Source: Candidatus Nezhaarchaeales archaeon (GTDB lineage Archaea; Thermoproteota; Methanomethylicia; Nezhaarchaeales; JAWCJE01). Taken from it: 64,000 nucleotides of DNA. Of the stretch, positions 25,079-34,913 are shown piece after piece. Numbering within the stretch: position 1 is the first letter of the stretch; every line of letters begins with the position of its first letter. The notes beneath the pieces were generated by a model. It saw only the letters and a list, made by a program, of their open reading frames with translations, was not told the origin of the DNA and did no database searches. The position numbers were made by a program, and so were the translations under genes. The stretch is taken from NCBI GenBank assembly GCA_038853715.1, contig JAWCJE010000002.1, positions 1 to 64,000 of the forward strand. The letters are read 5' to 3'.

Positions 25079-28000
25079 TTACGGCGTCCGTTCCTTAATT
25101 ATAAGGATGTAGGTTTCACCGTTAATATCCCACTCTTTAGAGTGGCCCGTTTTCGCTTCTTCACGCGACGTAGTAATGGTGAGGTCTACTACTCTTACCT
25201 CACGCTTTACGTAATCCTCCATGGATCTAAGGATCGTCGCCGCCTCTTCGTCAGGGGTGATTACGCGGGCATCTATGTAGGCGTCTACCTTTAAATCTAG
25301 CTCCTTTCTCATCTCTTGAAGCCGACGCACTATTTCACGGGCCAACCCTTCAGCTATAAGCTCCTTATGAAGCCTCGTATCCACGTAAACCGTGCCGCCC
25401 TTAAACCTGGCTGATGATAAGTAGCTAGGTAGCTCCTCCTTAACCTCTACGTCCTCAAGTAGTAGTTTAAAAGTCCCGCTATACGTAGCTAGCTCGTAAT
25501 AGCCCTTCTCCCGGATTGAACCCAAGAACTCCCTGCCGTTAACGCCTTTAAGCGCATCAGCGATTAATATCGCTTTCCCCCTAAACTTAGGTCCTAACCT
25601 TGAAAAGTTTGGTAATACTTTTACCTCTTTAAAGGCGGCTTCTTCACTCGCGCTTATCATGATTACCTCCTTAGCATTGGCTTGATCAAGGATCACCCTG
25701 TTAAAGGTCTTTACGGCTTCCTCCACCTCCGAGGACGTAGCCGATATTAGTATTTTGCTTACTGGATACCTAAGCTTTAACTTGGCTTGCTGCCTAGCGC
25801 TTAAAACGGCTTCAACTATTGATCTAACCTGATCCATGTCTTTCTCTAAGGAGTCGTTAATGAACGAAGTATCAGGCTTTGGGAAGTCACACATATGAAC
25901 ACTTAAAGGTAGGGATGGATCCGAAGGAGCAACCACAGATCGATATATTTTCTCGGTTATGAAGGGGGTAATGGGGGCTAGCAGCCTTAATATAACCGAT
26001 AGGGTTTGGTGGAGCGTTACGTAAGCCGCGAGCTTTACCGGATCATCCTTTTCAATCCACGTCCTTCTCCTTATTAAGCGTATGTACCAGCGGCTTAAAT
26101 CCTCGGCGATGAAGGTGGATATCGACTTCACCGCTTCGTGGAGGTGTAGTTCCTCAAAGGCTAAGGACACGTCAATTATCAGTTTTTGAAGCCTTGAGAG
26201 GAGCCATAGATCCTCGGGTTGAAGGTAAGCCTTAACCTTTTCAAGGGGCCAATCCTTAGGTGAAAACCTATCTAGGTTCATGTAGAGGCTTGCGAAGTGA
26301 GCTACGTTCCAAAGTATATTTAGTAACCTATGTGCGTCTTCCACCTCGCTCCAGGTGAAGCGTAGATCTTCCCACGTCGTACACCCCAGCTCGTAAAGCC
26401 TTAACGCGTCGCGACCATACCTCTCAATAACCTCCTCAGGGTATATGATGTTGCCTAAGCTTTTATGCATAGCCCGCCCCTGTTGATCAAGCGAAAAACC
26501 ATGTACCAACACCTTATTGTACGGAGCCCTATCGAAGCCCACTACTGACGTAACTAGCAACGTGTAAAACCAGCCGCGAGTTTGATCGTGGCCTTCAAGT
26601 ATTTGATCAGCTGGCCACCAAAAACGAAATTCCTCCTCCTTCGAGGGGAAACCTAGGCAAGCCCAAGACGCTACCCCCGAATCCATCCATACGTCTAATA
26701 CGTCAGGAACCCTCCTCATCTCCCCTCCACACTTACAGCGTAACTTAACCTCGTCGATCCAAGGCCTATGTAGATCGAGAATAGCCTCAGGGTTAAGGGC
26801 TTTACTCCGTAGCTCGCTAAGCGACCCTATAACCTCGTAGCTTCCACAGGTTAAACATATCCAAATCGGTAAAGGTACGCCCCAATACCTCTGCCTAGAG
26901 ATAACCCAATCACGAGCTTCTTGAACCCACTTCTTAAAGCGTACGTAACCAGCCCATTCAGGAACCCAAGTTACTTTATCAATTTCTTCAAGCAGTTTTT
27001 CCTTTAACGCTGAAACCTCTATGAACCATTGATCGGTAGCCCTAAGGATTAAAGGCGTTTTACAACGCCAACAATGCGGATATCTATGTTCCACCTCTTC
27101 ATGACGTAGCAATAAGCCCTTACGCGCCAAATCCTTTATTATTTCCGCGTTCGCATCATATATGTACTTTCCAGCGTACTTTCCAGCGTTTTCATCGAAT
27201 ACGCCGCGCTCATTAACGGGGCAGAAAACAGGAAGCCCATACTTTAACCCGACGTTGAAATCCTCCTCACCATGCCCCGTGGCTGAGTGGACGCAACCAG
27301 TACCTTCCTCTAAGGTTACGTACTCCCTACTTAACACAACGACCCTTGGCATTACCGCCTGCTTTGGTACTTCCTCAGCTAGTGGCGACTCGTACCTTAC
27401 CCCTTCGATTCTTGAGCCTGGGAAGACTTCGAGAACCTCATAGCTCTTATTTAAGGGTTTAAAGACCGCTTCAACCCTAGCCTTAGCCAGTATGTAGGTT
27501 TCACCTTCAACCCTCACTTTAACGTAGTCATATTCAGGATTAACCATTACCGCCACGTTAGCCGGTAAGGTCCAAGGCGTAGTAGTCCATATGAGGAGGT
27601 ACTCGTCCTTACGCCCAGTAAGCGGGAACTTCACGTATACCGATGGATCCTTAACGAGTCGGTATTCCTCGGTTACTTCATAGCCTGCTAACACCGTTTC
27701 ACAACGGGGACACCAATGTACAACACGCTCCTTCCGAGCCAGTAAACCTTTTTCATACGCACGCTTAACCAACCACCAGACGGCTTCCATATACTCGTTC
27801 GTAATCGTCATGTAAGGGTTATCCCAATCCATCCATACTCCAAGGTTTAAGAACTGCCGCGTTAGAATTTGCAGATTGCTTAACGCATAATTCCTACATT
27901 CCTCTATAAAGCGTGCTACTCCAAACTTAGTTTCTATATCCTTTTTCGACGAGAAACCTAGCTTACGTTCAACCATGACCTCTATCGGTAAACCATGCAT

Positions 28001-28270
28001 ATCGTAGCCCGGCTGATCTCGAACGTTATAGCCGAGCATACGGCGCTGCCTAATAATGGCGTCCTTAATTATCTTATTCCAAGCGGTCCCTACATGTATC
28101 GGGTTCGTCACGTAGGGGGGTCCGTCTAAAAAATAGTACTTAGGCCCTGATTTTCGTAGCCCCTTAACACGCTCGTAAATACGTTCCTCTTTCCACCACC
28201 TTAAAACCTCCTCCTCGTATCTTTGAGGATAATATTCCCTCGGTAGTAAACCTATGCCACTAGAGGGCAT
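25079..28270 (-). CDS. ileS: Isoleucyl-tRNA synthetase
   Basis: A 1063-residue class I synthetase of archaeal/eukaryotic type. HIGH-like motif IHVGTAWNKIIKD near residue 59; editing domain with TTPWTLPANVAV near 229-240; KMSKS-equivalent AMHKSLGNII near residue 603; WIISRQ-like DWVISRQRYWG before it. Charges tRNA-Ile and edits valine. Full length. Monocistronic; flanked downstream by tRNA-associated mobile genes and upstream by a mobile-module remnant. Confidence 0.97.
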   Translation of the reverse strand: MPSSGIGLLPREYYPQRYEEEVLRWWKEERIYERVKGLRKSGPKYYFLDGPPYVTNPIHVGTAWNKIIKDAIIRQRRMLGYNVRDQPGYDMHGLPIEVMVERKLGFSSKKDIETKFGVARFIEECRNYALSNLQILTRQFLNLGVWMDWDNPYMTITNEYMEAVWWLVKRAYEKGLLARKERVVHWCPRCETVLAGYEVTEEYRLVKDPSVYVKFPLTGRKDEYLLIWTTTPWTLPANVAVMVNPEYDYVKVRVEGETYILAKARVEAVFKPLNKSYEVLEVFPGSRIEGVRYESPLAEEVPKQAVMPRVVVLSREYVTLEEGTGCVHSATGHGEEDFNVGLKYGLPVFCPVNERGVFDENAGKYAGKYIYDANAEIIKDLARKGLLLRHEEVEHRYPHCWRCKTPLILRATDQWFIEVSALKEKLLEEIDKVTWVPEWAGYVRFKKWVQEARDWVISRQRYWGVPLPIWICLTCGSYEVIGSLSELRSKALNPEAILDLHRPWIDEVKLRCKCGGEMRRVPDVLDVWMDSGVASWACLGFPSKEEEFRFWWPADQILEGHDQTRGWFYTLLVTSVVGFDRAPYNKVLVHGFSLDQQGRAMHKSLGNIIYPEEVIERYGRDALRLYELGCTTWEDLRFTWSEVEDAHRLLNILWNVAHFASLYMNLDRFSPKDWPLEKVKAYLQPEDLWLLSRLQKLIIDVSLAFEELHLHEAVKSISTFIAEDLSRWYIRLIRRRTWIEKDDPVKLAAYVTLHQTLSVILRLLAPITPFITEKIYRSVVAPSDPSLPLSVHMCDFPKPDTSFINDSLEKDMDQVRSIVEAVLSARQQAKLKLRYPVSKILISATSSEVEEAVKTFNRVILDQANAKEVIMISASEEAAFKEVKVLPNFSRLGPKFRGKAILIADALKGVNGREFLGSIREKGYYELATYSGTFKLLLEDVEVKEELPSYLSSARFKGGTVYVDTRLHKELIAEGLAREIVRRLQEMRKELDLKVDAYIDARVITPDEEAATILRSMEDYVKREVRVVDLTITTSREEAKTGHSKEWDINGETYILIIKERTP

Positions 28271-28428
28271 ACCACTTTAGCCTCAGAGCTAATTAGTATC
28301 CTTAGCAAGAAGGAGGATAGGATTATTTTAAGGTGTTGGTTTAATACCGGCGATGAAGCAGCTTTAACGGCTTTAGGTGAAAGCTTAATATTTAAGATTT
28401 AAAACCTTTAACCTCTCGAGGACCTCAA

Positions 28429-28944
28429 CTATCTTCTTAACGCGAAGACTTTCTTAAACAGAAGCGCCAAGTACGGGTCAGGCGTATTGAGCACTACTAA
28501 TACCTGTTGCCAGTATCGCTTTACACATCCATCGGTATGCGCTAAGAACCATAGTTTAAGCTTTTCCACGTCGCTACCGTTGAAGTCGCGCTTAACATAC
28601 TTCATGTTCGCCAACCGTAAGGCCGTCATTTTATCACGTACCTTAATGTTTAGCTTACGCTTCATCCACCAATGTAGCGTGGTATGTGTTATGTTTAGGC
28701 GCTTTGAGAGCTTACTTACCGACACACCCCTACCCCAATGTAGCTCCTCAACTAACACTTTGAAGCATTGGTCGGCGTCGAGAGCCTCATCCATCACTAC
28801 CTTCCTCGCCTCCTCAGAAAGCATAGCTAGTAACTCTTCAGGAATCGCTATCTCCCTAGGTTTGTTGAAGTTCACCGTTAACGTTAACCCTGTTTGGACG
28901 GGTGTTAAGCGTTCGCGGTTAGAGAATGCTATAGGTGATGTCAT
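28429..28944 (-). pseudogene. Truncated HTH/LAGLIDADG-like mobile-module protein
   Basis: A 171-residue frame matching residues 1-160 of the protein at 1-1003: IAIPEELLAMLSEEARK, HTH VSKLSKRLNITHTTLHWWM, first LAGLIDADG-like motif LKLWFLAHTDGCV, then PDPYLALLFKKVFALRR and stop. The second motif and coiled coil are absent, so it cannot be a complete nuclease. Just upstream (28941-28967) the last codons of the zinc protein (IRMGETP, stop overlapping ATG) survive. A broken copy between IleRS and the 28989 ORF. Confidence 0.65.
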
Positions 28945-28988
28945 GGCGTCTCACCCATCCTTATCGGGCGCTTTAAGCATACGCCGCC

Positions 28989-29270
28989 ATGCCCGCTTTC
29001 ATACTAGCCGCGGCGCTCATAGGGAGGATCCTCGTTAAAAGGTTTGAGCTCGAGGCCGAGGTTAAAAGTAAGGCCGATCTAGCCTTAGCCCTAGTTAAGC
29101 TCTACGGCGGCGTTCAAGGAGGCCTACACCGTAAGGCGTTCACGCTGCTCTCCAAGCTCACGATGCTACATCCACCGGTGGAGGAGAAGGTGGCGAGGCT
29201 CGGACGAATGGCTAGGAAGGCGGACGAACACGCGCCTCCAACACCTAACGAACCCCTAATCCACACCTGA
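28989..29270 (+). CDS. Hypothetical protein, 93 residues
   Basis: A basic, helical protein (EAEVKSKADLALALVKLYGG; EEKVARLGRMARKADEHAPP). It is richer in G and C than its neighbours. No domain recognised. Located between mobile debris and aglB; it could itself be the tail of a lost larger gene, because its start falls exactly where the debris ends. Confidence 0.4.
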   Translation: MPAFILAAALIGRILVKRFELEAEVKSKADLALALVKLYGGVQGGLHRKAFTLLSKLTMLHPPVEEKVARLGRMARKADEHAPPTPNEPLIHT

Positions 29271-29330
29271 ATCGTGGTACAGAGGGCCGTTAAGCACGCT
29301 TAAAGAGCGCAACCAATTTATATAAACCTA

Positions 29331-31421
29331 TTGAATTACCACTCGTTAAAGGGGTTTACATTGAAAATGAAAAAGTTGTTAACTACCTTTAAAAGGCCCC
29401 CTCAAGGCGCTTTACTTATAATTATCTCCTTAACCTTCACCTTCATTACCGCTTTAAGCTTAAGACTCCTACCCTGGCTTTACGGCTACGACGTATTAAC
29501 GGAATTCGACCCCTACTTTCAATACTGGATGACAAAGTACGTCGTTGAACGCGGATGGAAAGGCTTTATCGACTGGTTTTCATGGAGCCTTGATCCAAGG
29601 TTTTGGTATCCTTACGGTAGAGATGTAGCGATTAGCGCGTTTCCAGGCGTAGCGTTTACTGGGGCGTTTCTATACTTTATAGCTTCCGCTCTAGGTTTTA
29701 ACACACATCTCATGCTCTTTTGCGCGTTAGTCCCTCCGTTCATGGGGGCTTTAACCACATTCGCTATCTACTTCCTGGGCCGCGAGGTGGAAAGTAAAGA
29801 GGTAGGGCTTTACGCGGCGCTTTTCTTAGCGGTTAACGTAGCCTACCTTCAACGGACGGTATTCGGGTTTTACGACGATGAAAGCGTCGGCATTTTAGCC
29901 ATGGTATGCTCTTTAACCTTTTACGTGAGGGCTTTAAGGAGAGGTAGCTGGATCAACGCTACATTAGCCGGAGCATTCTTAGCCTACATGGCGTCAAGCT
30001 GGGGGGCATACCTATACCTATTCGCAATCCTCGTACTTCACGCCGTGGTAACCGTCCTATTAAGGCAGTATTCAAGTAAGTTACTGATCGTTTACTCAAC
30101 GACAATCGGGGTATTCATGATGTTAGCCTCCCAGATACCTAAGATCGGTTTGAACTTGCCATTTTCAGGCATCGGAATCGCCGCGATAGTAGCCTTAGTA
30201 CTATTGATGATTTCGGAGGTAGGAGAAAGGATGGGTAAAAAGGAGCTCGCCTATCTCGCCTCAATAGTTTTACTCATCGCTATCGGCATCTTGATCACAG
30301 TATCGGTAGAGTTCTCAAAGTTTCTGGGGTTAACCGCTAGATATCTATCAGTGCTTAACCCCTTCATAAGGCGGACCTTGCCTATAGTGGAATCTGTAGC
30401 TGAGCATAGAGCTACCGTTTGGACCTCCATGACTGGTGAATATTTAGCTCTACCGCTCTTCGCGCTCTTCGGCCTTTACATACTCATTAAGAGGCGCGGC
30501 GACGTCATCGCTTCACTCTTATGCGTTCTATTCTTAGCGTCTCTTTACGCCGCCGGCTCCATGTCGAGGCTTACGCTACTGCTAGCACCCATGCTTTGCT
30601 TACTTGGCGCAATAGGCCTTAAGCACCTCATCACTCCCTTCCTAGAACTTATGTTTAAGCCCATCCCCGTAAAGCGGCGGGTAAAGCTGGGTTTAGGAAG
30701 GAACTACGGCGTAGCGACGTTAACCCTCATACTACTTTTACTAGTTCCAACGGTAAGCATGCCTTACGCGTTAAAAGCGGCTAATACACCGCCTATACTC
30801 GCTACTTCAAGCCTACCTCTAGCAAGACCGGCCCCTGACTGGTTATCCGCTCTATCCTGGATGAGGGAGAACCTACATAACGCCGTGGTCGCTACATGGT
30901 GGGATTACGGATACTGGGTTGCGGTTGTAGGGAATTGTAATTCTACATGTGATAATTCGACTACGAATACTACTCAGATCGTACAGATAGCTAGGGCTTT
31001 CCTATCTAATGAAAGCGTTGCGCTTAAAATCTATAGGCAGTTAGGCGTTACGCATGTTGCGGTGTTCGGTTGGTTCGTAAGGGTTGGGGAAGGATTGTAC
31101 GTCTCCTATGGTTACGACGACGTATCTAAGAGTTACTGGATGGCTAAGATCGGTGGCTTAAACCCCGACGACTACATAGGGGAGTGGGGTCCGATCGTAT
31201 TGCCTAAGGGGCCTAAAGCTGAGGAAGCAGTTCTGTTTAGAATGTTATATACATCAGACCCAGAGGTAGGTCGGGCCTTATATATAAGGGATGTGGAGGT
31301 AACTGAACGGGGGGTTATGGTTAAAGAGTTCTTTACTCCTAAGCCCTTAGAGCATTTTAAGCTTGTTTATGCTAGTGAGCCTAATAGGTACGTACTTATC
31401 TACGAGGTTGTCTACGATTAA
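29331..31421 (+). CDS. aglB: Oligosaccharyl transferase AglB/Stt3
   Basis: A 696-residue membrane protein with about a dozen TM helices and a soluble C-terminal domain. The signature WWDYGYW lies near residue 523; an acidic DXD-type motif EFDPYFQYW near residue 62 would hold metal. It transfers lipid-linked glycan to Asn of secreted proteins at the outer face of the membrane. Starts at TTG 29331; ATG at 29367 is an alternative. It converges on nop10 with a 4-base overlap. Confidence 0.92.
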   Translation: MNYHSLKGFTLKMKKLLTTFKRPPQGALLIIISLTFTFITALSLRLLPWLYGYDVLTEFDPYFQYWMTKYVVERGWKGFIDWFSWSLDPRFWYPYGRDVAISAFPGVAFTGAFLYFIASALGFNTHLMLFCALVPPFMGALTTFAIYFLGREVESKEVGLYAALFLAVNVAYLQRTVFGFYDDESVGILAMVCSLTFYVRALRRGSWINATLAGAFLAYMASSWGAYLYLFAILVLHAVVTVLLRQYSSKLLIVYSTTIGVFMMLASQIPKIGLNLPFSGIGIAAIVALVLLMISEVGERMGKKELAYLASIVLLIAIGILITVSVEFSKFLGLTARYLSVLNPFIRRTLPIVESVAEHRATVWTSMTGEYLALPLFALFGLYILIKRRGDVIASLLCVLFLASLYAAGSMSRLTLLLAPMLCLLGAIGLKHLITPFLELMFKPIPVKRRVKLGLGRNYGVATLTLILLLLVPTVSMPYALKAANTPPILATSSLPLARPAPDWLSALSWMRENLHNAVVATWWDYGYWVAVVGNCNSTCDNSTTNTTQIVQIARAFLSNESVALKIYRQLGVTHVAVFGWFVRVGEGLYVSYGYDDVSKSYWMAKIGGLNPDDYIGEWGPIVLPKGPKAEEAVLFRMLYTSDPEVGRALYIRDVEVTERGVMVKEFFTPKPLEHFKLVYASEPNRYVLIYEVVYD

Positions 31422-31573
31422 AAGGCTTGTTGAAGCTTTTTTAAGAGGCGGCGGTACTTCCCATAGCGGTCTTGAGGTGAGAATTTAGGTGGTGATGGTA
31501 CTTTAAGCTTACCACCGCACTTTGGGCATAGGTCTTTACGTAGCGTATACCTTCCACACGAAGAGCATTTCAT
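31418..31573 (-). CDS. nop10: H/ACA ribonucleoprotein subunit Nop10
   Basis: A 51-residue protein: zinc-ribbon CSSCGRYTLRKDLCPKCGGK followed by the Nop10 basic helix PPKFSPQDRYGKYRRLLKK. It works with Cbf5, Gar1 and L7Ae in RNA-guided pseudouridylation. ATG at 31571-31573. It ends the minus-strand cluster L44e-S27e-aIF2-alpha-Nop10, the standard archaeal order. Confidence 0.93.
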   Translation of the reverse strand: MKCSSCGRYTLRKDLCPKCGGKLKVPSPPKFSPQDRYGKYRRLLKKLQQAF

Positions 31574-31686
31574 AAGCGTAAAAGGTCACTCTCCTTTTAG
31601 GTATGCGTTACGCTATTATTATCCTTAACTTACGGCTTCCGCATAAATTGACATTAACGTGCTGATGGCGGCGTGACGAACACTCT

Positions 31687-32484
31687 CTACCTCTCCATGC
31701 GGTGAAATACGCCTTCGCCGCCCTCCTTAGTTATAAGCGTTAATGCGGTGTCGGCAACCTCCTTTAAAATGGCCTCGGCTTTTTTATATTCTTCGGCGTA
31801 AACGTCAACACGATACCTAGGTGCGCCCACCGCATATATTTTAACTTCGTATCCTTTTTCATTGGCTACGTTAAGCGCGGATAAAAGTGCTTTCCTAATG
31901 GCTTCTACACCATTAGCCTTTAAGCATTTAAGTTCAAGGATCCCGGAGATTTTCACTTTAGCTATTGTTACGTGTTCGCTTGCTACTTCAAATATCGCAT
32001 TAGCCCAATCCTTAGGAATACCAGCCTTTAAAAGTACTTCGACACCGCTTTTAACGGCTTCCTCTAACCCCGCGTATATTTCTCCGAAGTAATCTTCAAG
32101 GCGCCAACCAGCCTCTTCGTAAGCCTTGTCAAGCGTTTTACCGAGCTTCTTAGCCGCGAACGAAAGTATTACGTCAGACTTTTGCGCCCTCTTCCACTCT
32201 AAGGTTTTACGCTCCCTTTCAGCGCTCGTAACCCTTCTAAGTGATAGGTATAGATGGCCCTTATCCTTATCTATGTTTATAACCTTGAAAATTGCCTTCT
32301 GCCTTTCCTTCAGGAAGTCGCGTATGTTATGGAACCATGACGACGAAATTTCGCCGAGGGGTACATAACCCTCTCTTCCAGAATACTCATCAAGCGTTAC
32401 GTAAGCGCCTTTATCAAACACCTCTTTAACCGTGCCTACTACTATGCTTCCTACTTGGAGTGACGATTCACGTTTCTTGACCAA
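31687..32484 (-). CDS. Translation initiation factor aIF2 subunit alpha
   Basis: A 265-residue protein with an N-terminal S1 domain (VGSIVVGTVKEVFDKGAYVT, GYVPLGEISSSW), a helical middle and a C-terminal alpha-beta domain that contacts the gamma subunit. Part of the heterotrimer that carries initiator Met-tRNA to the small subunit. TTG start at 32484. It lies about 30 bases after S27e. Confidence 0.95.
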   Translation of the reverse strand: MVKKRESSLQVGSIVVGTVKEVFDKGAYVTLDEYSGREGYVPLGEISSSWFHNIRDFLKERQKAIFKVINIDKDKGHLYLSLRRVTSAERERKTLEWKRAQKSDVILSFAAKKLGKTLDKAYEEAGWRLEDYFGEIYAGLEEAVKSGVEVLLKAGIPKDWANAIFEVASEHVTIAKVKISGILELKCLKANGVEAIRKALLSALNVANEKGYEVKIYAVGAPRYRVDVYAEEYKKAEAILKEVADTALTLITKEGGEGVFHRMER

Positions 32485-32517
32485 TTACGTACACCCTGCT
32501 TAATAGCGTATATCCAT

Positions 32518-32712
32518 TTAAAAGGTTTTAACTATTTTAGCGTCCACCTTAACTTTACCACCAGTAGGTTTAGCTAGCACTCTACTACAAACTTGGCAAC
32601 GTATAAGCGTAGCCGCATGGCTAAAAATAGTTTGTGTATTACCGCAATCCGGGCAACGTACCTGAATAAACGTACTCTTCGGCGTCGGTATTAACTGTTT
32701 AAGCTTTGACAT
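32518..32712 (-). CDS. rps27e: Ribosomal protein eS27
   Basis: A 64-residue zinc-ribbon ribosomal protein: CPDCGNTQTIFSHAATLIRC and QVC form a C-x2-C-x14-C-x2-C site, with the S27e GGK ending. Cotranscribed with L44e and aIF2-alpha (10 and 33 bases). Confidence 0.95.
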   Translation of the reverse strand: MSKLKQLIPTPKSTFIQVRCPDCGNTQTIFSHAATLIRCQVCSRVLAKPTGGKVKVDAKIVKTF

Positions 32713-32721
32713 AGGTAACGC

Positions 32722-33012
32722 CTATTTCTTCACCACTTCAACTACTTCGAGCTTCTTTAACCTTATCCCCCTCCTATGGGAGATAAAGCCGCACTTCTTA
32801 CAGGATAGTTTAAGGACTTGCTTCTTAGTTACTTTAGCGAAGCGTTTCTGTTCAGGCCTACGCTTAGATCCATATCCTTTCTTCTTCCTAGCGTACCTAC
32901 GTTCACCCTGAGCGAGGGCACGGCGCTTCCCCCCTTTATAGATGCCAACGCTATGCTGTGTATGAGTCTTACATCGAGGGCAGTAGGTGGTAATTAGCTG
33001 CGGGACCCTCAT
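32722..33012 (-). CDS. rpl44e: Ribosomal protein eL42 (L44e)
   Basis: A 96-residue zinc-binding large-subunit protein: [20 protein letters not shown] and [14 protein letters not shown]. Binds near the E site. ATG at 33012 is chosen; the frame opens 11 codons earlier (33045) but the added residues are not family-like. Confidence 0.95.
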   Translation of the reverse strand: MRVPQLITTYCPRCKTHTQHSVGIYKGGKRRALAQGERRYARKKKGYGSKRRPEQKRFAKVTKKQVLKLSCKKCGFISHRRGIRLKKLEVVEVVKK

Positions 33013-33091
33013 TAATTCACCTTCCCCCTCCAAGAGGAGACGCATTTATTTTAACCTTCCGATGCCAACCTTCCAGTTTAAAGATCTTAAT

Positions 33092-33649
33092 TTAACCGTC
33101 GACTTTCACGGCAACACCCTTTCTGATTAGCGACTCAGCGTTTTCCTTAGGGATTAACGCTACGTCTTCAGCTTTAAAAGGCCCGTACGTAGCCAGGTCA
33201 ATACCTACGAAGGAGGGGACATCTTGAACCATTTTAACTAAAACCTTACCGGCTTCCGAGGTTACTGTTAAGGATTTAAGCGTGTTACTTAGCGTTTCCA
33301 CATGTTTTCCAATAAGGCTTCTCATATCTTTTAGTAGGCTCCTCTCTTCACTGGCGAGGAAGGATTCATCTAAGTTTTCCCCCGACTTAAGTACGTCAAG
33401 GATTTTATTTACTCTAAGCTGGTAAATGTCAAGCGTTAGCAGTAGTGAGTTCTGTAAGAGTCCGTTTAATATTTGATTGCTTAACTCATTAGGCGCGGAT
33501 TTTGAGGCTTGTCTAAGGGTATGTAGGTACTTAGCTACGTTTAAGTAGAAGTCATTAGGTAGCTTTTGAAGCTTGATGCTTGATTTTTCCGCCTTCCAAG
33601 CGTTTAAGATATCATAGTACATTTTGGTAGCGCCGTTACGAGTTATCAC
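33092..33649 (-). CDS. GINS complex subunit Gins51-type
   Basis: A 185-residue protein: long helical A domain, then a short C-terminal B domain (MVQDVPSFVGIDLATYGPFK, ALIPKENAESLIRKGVAV). A-then-B order is that of the Sld5/Psf1 branch (Gins51/Gins15). GINS joins MCM and GAN/Cdc45-like protein in the replicative helicase. It overlaps priS by 14 bases. Confidence 0.82.
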   Translation of the reverse strand: MITRNGATKMYYDILNAWKAEKSSIKLQKLPNDFYLNVAKYLHTLRQASKSAPNELSNQILNGLLQNSLLLTLDIYQLRVNKILDVLKSGENLDESFLASEERSLLKDMRSLIGKHVETLSNTLKSLTVTSEAGKVLVKMVQDVPSFVGIDLATYGPFKAEDVALIPKENAESLIRKGVAVKVDG

Positions 33650-34913
33650 CTACTGCTTCCGCAAGGCCTTGAAGCAATAGGTATAACGCGACCGCTAAAG
33701 GGAGTTCGACGCGAGCTTCATGGTAAGGGCCGAAGGTTTGATCCATCATCGCTATTTGAGGCGCGTGTTTTACGAAGCACTTTAAATGCCCCGTTCTGAA
33801 CGCTACAGCGCTCTTTAAAGGGTTAAAGCGCTCCAAGTCGTTTAAGGATAAGCTTAAGACTTGAAGTCCCGTACCGCCGTGAAGCGAGCCGGGAAGCCTT
33901 ATTAAGCGTTTAACATCGGTTGTAACCCTCTCATCGATGTTGCACCTTTGATACGCTACGGCGCGTTCAAATAGTTTTTTAGCCGCCTCACTACTACTTG
34001 GTAGTAGCCAAGGCCCTGAACCCCCTTCAAGGTTTTTAAGTAGGTTATTACGCCATGTTTCAAGTCCCCCTCCTGTAATATCGGGGCCGGCTACATCGCT
34101 TAGCTCGCTCACTGATGCCTGACTTAAATAAAGGTATAAGCCCTTAGCTAGCTTACCACGCCAACCGTAATCGCCTATTGTGGGGACTTTAAGCCCCGGT
34201 TCAAAGCCCTGCGCATCAGGGATTAGCTCTGTAGCCTTAATATAATCCACTATTTCCCTCCTAGCGTAGGGATCTAGGCTTAAAATCTTAGGCGACTCGA
34301 TGTGAATATGATAACCGCGCCTACCGGAGAACGATATGGAGATTTCGCTCGTGGAAAAACCGAAGTCAGGGATTAGGAAGTCTTCAATAAGCTTTATAGC
34401 CTCATCCTTCGCAGCCTCTAAGCATTGGTAGCAAAGCCATGACGATGAGGCCGTTACATGCTTGCTTCCACATCGAGGACACGATGCCGGAAGCAAACCT
34501 CTATCTTGCGCTCCACAGTTATTACAGCGCCAAGCATCATGCTCCTCCTTGCAACGCGTTGGTATATGGTCCGCGTCTATATCAAATACCAAATCCGCGC
34601 CTAGCCATTCCTTAAGCTCCATTTCCTTAGCGGCGGGATTTGCGTAGTAGGCTGATGAGTAGTATACATGAAGCGGGATTTCGCTTTTAATGTAATCTAT
34701 TAAACCGTTTAAAGATGAGAAGCCCTTATGCCTAACCATTTCTCCCCCTTCTATAAGTATGAAGGCGAACTCCCTCTTCTCAATACTCGTAGGAGGACGT
34801 ATCTTCCACGCGTTTTTAGCGTAAAAATCTTTAAATAACTTCTTTACCAACTTAGACTTGAAATCACTATACGCTAAGTTTACCACCTCAACAGTTTTTA
34901 GCTTTTTCCTCAA
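33636..34913 (-). CDS. priS: DNA primase small (catalytic) subunit
   Basis: A 425-residue archaeal PriS. The catalytic acidic motif is ADLVFDIDADHI near residues 105-116; a zinc motif CNNCG...CPRCGSK follows; the nucleotide-binding SFSGRRGYHIHI (near 194-205) is intact. It makes RNA/DNA primers with PriL. It overlaps priL by 26 bases and is followed by GINS. Confidence 0.95.
   Translation of the reverse strand: MRKKLKTVEVVNLAYSDFKSKLVKKLFKDFYAKNAWKIRPPTSIEKREFAFILIEGGEMVRHKGFSSLNGLIDYIKSEIPLHVYYSSAYYANPAAKEMELKEWLGADLVFDIDADHIPTRCKEEHDAWRCNNCGAQDRGLLPASCPRCGSKHVTASSSWLCYQCLEAAKDEAIKLIEDFLIPDFGFSTSEISISFSGRRGYHIHIESPKILSLDPYARREIVDYIKATELIPDAQGFEPGLKVPTIGDYGWRGKLAKGLYLYLSQASVSELSDVAGPDITGGGLETWRNNLLKNLEGGSGPWLLPSSSEAAKKLFERAVAYQRCNIDERVTTDVKRLIRLPGSLHGGTGLQVLSLSLNDLERFNPLKSAVAFRTGHLKCFVKHAPQIAMMDQTFGPYHEARVELPLAVALYLLLQGLAEAVGDNS

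Noticed and set aside
28285-28401. Plus-strand frame reading ELISILSKKEDRIILRCW and on
   Set aside because: Looks somewhat protein-like, but no start codon exists and no family is recognised; left as a possible remnant.
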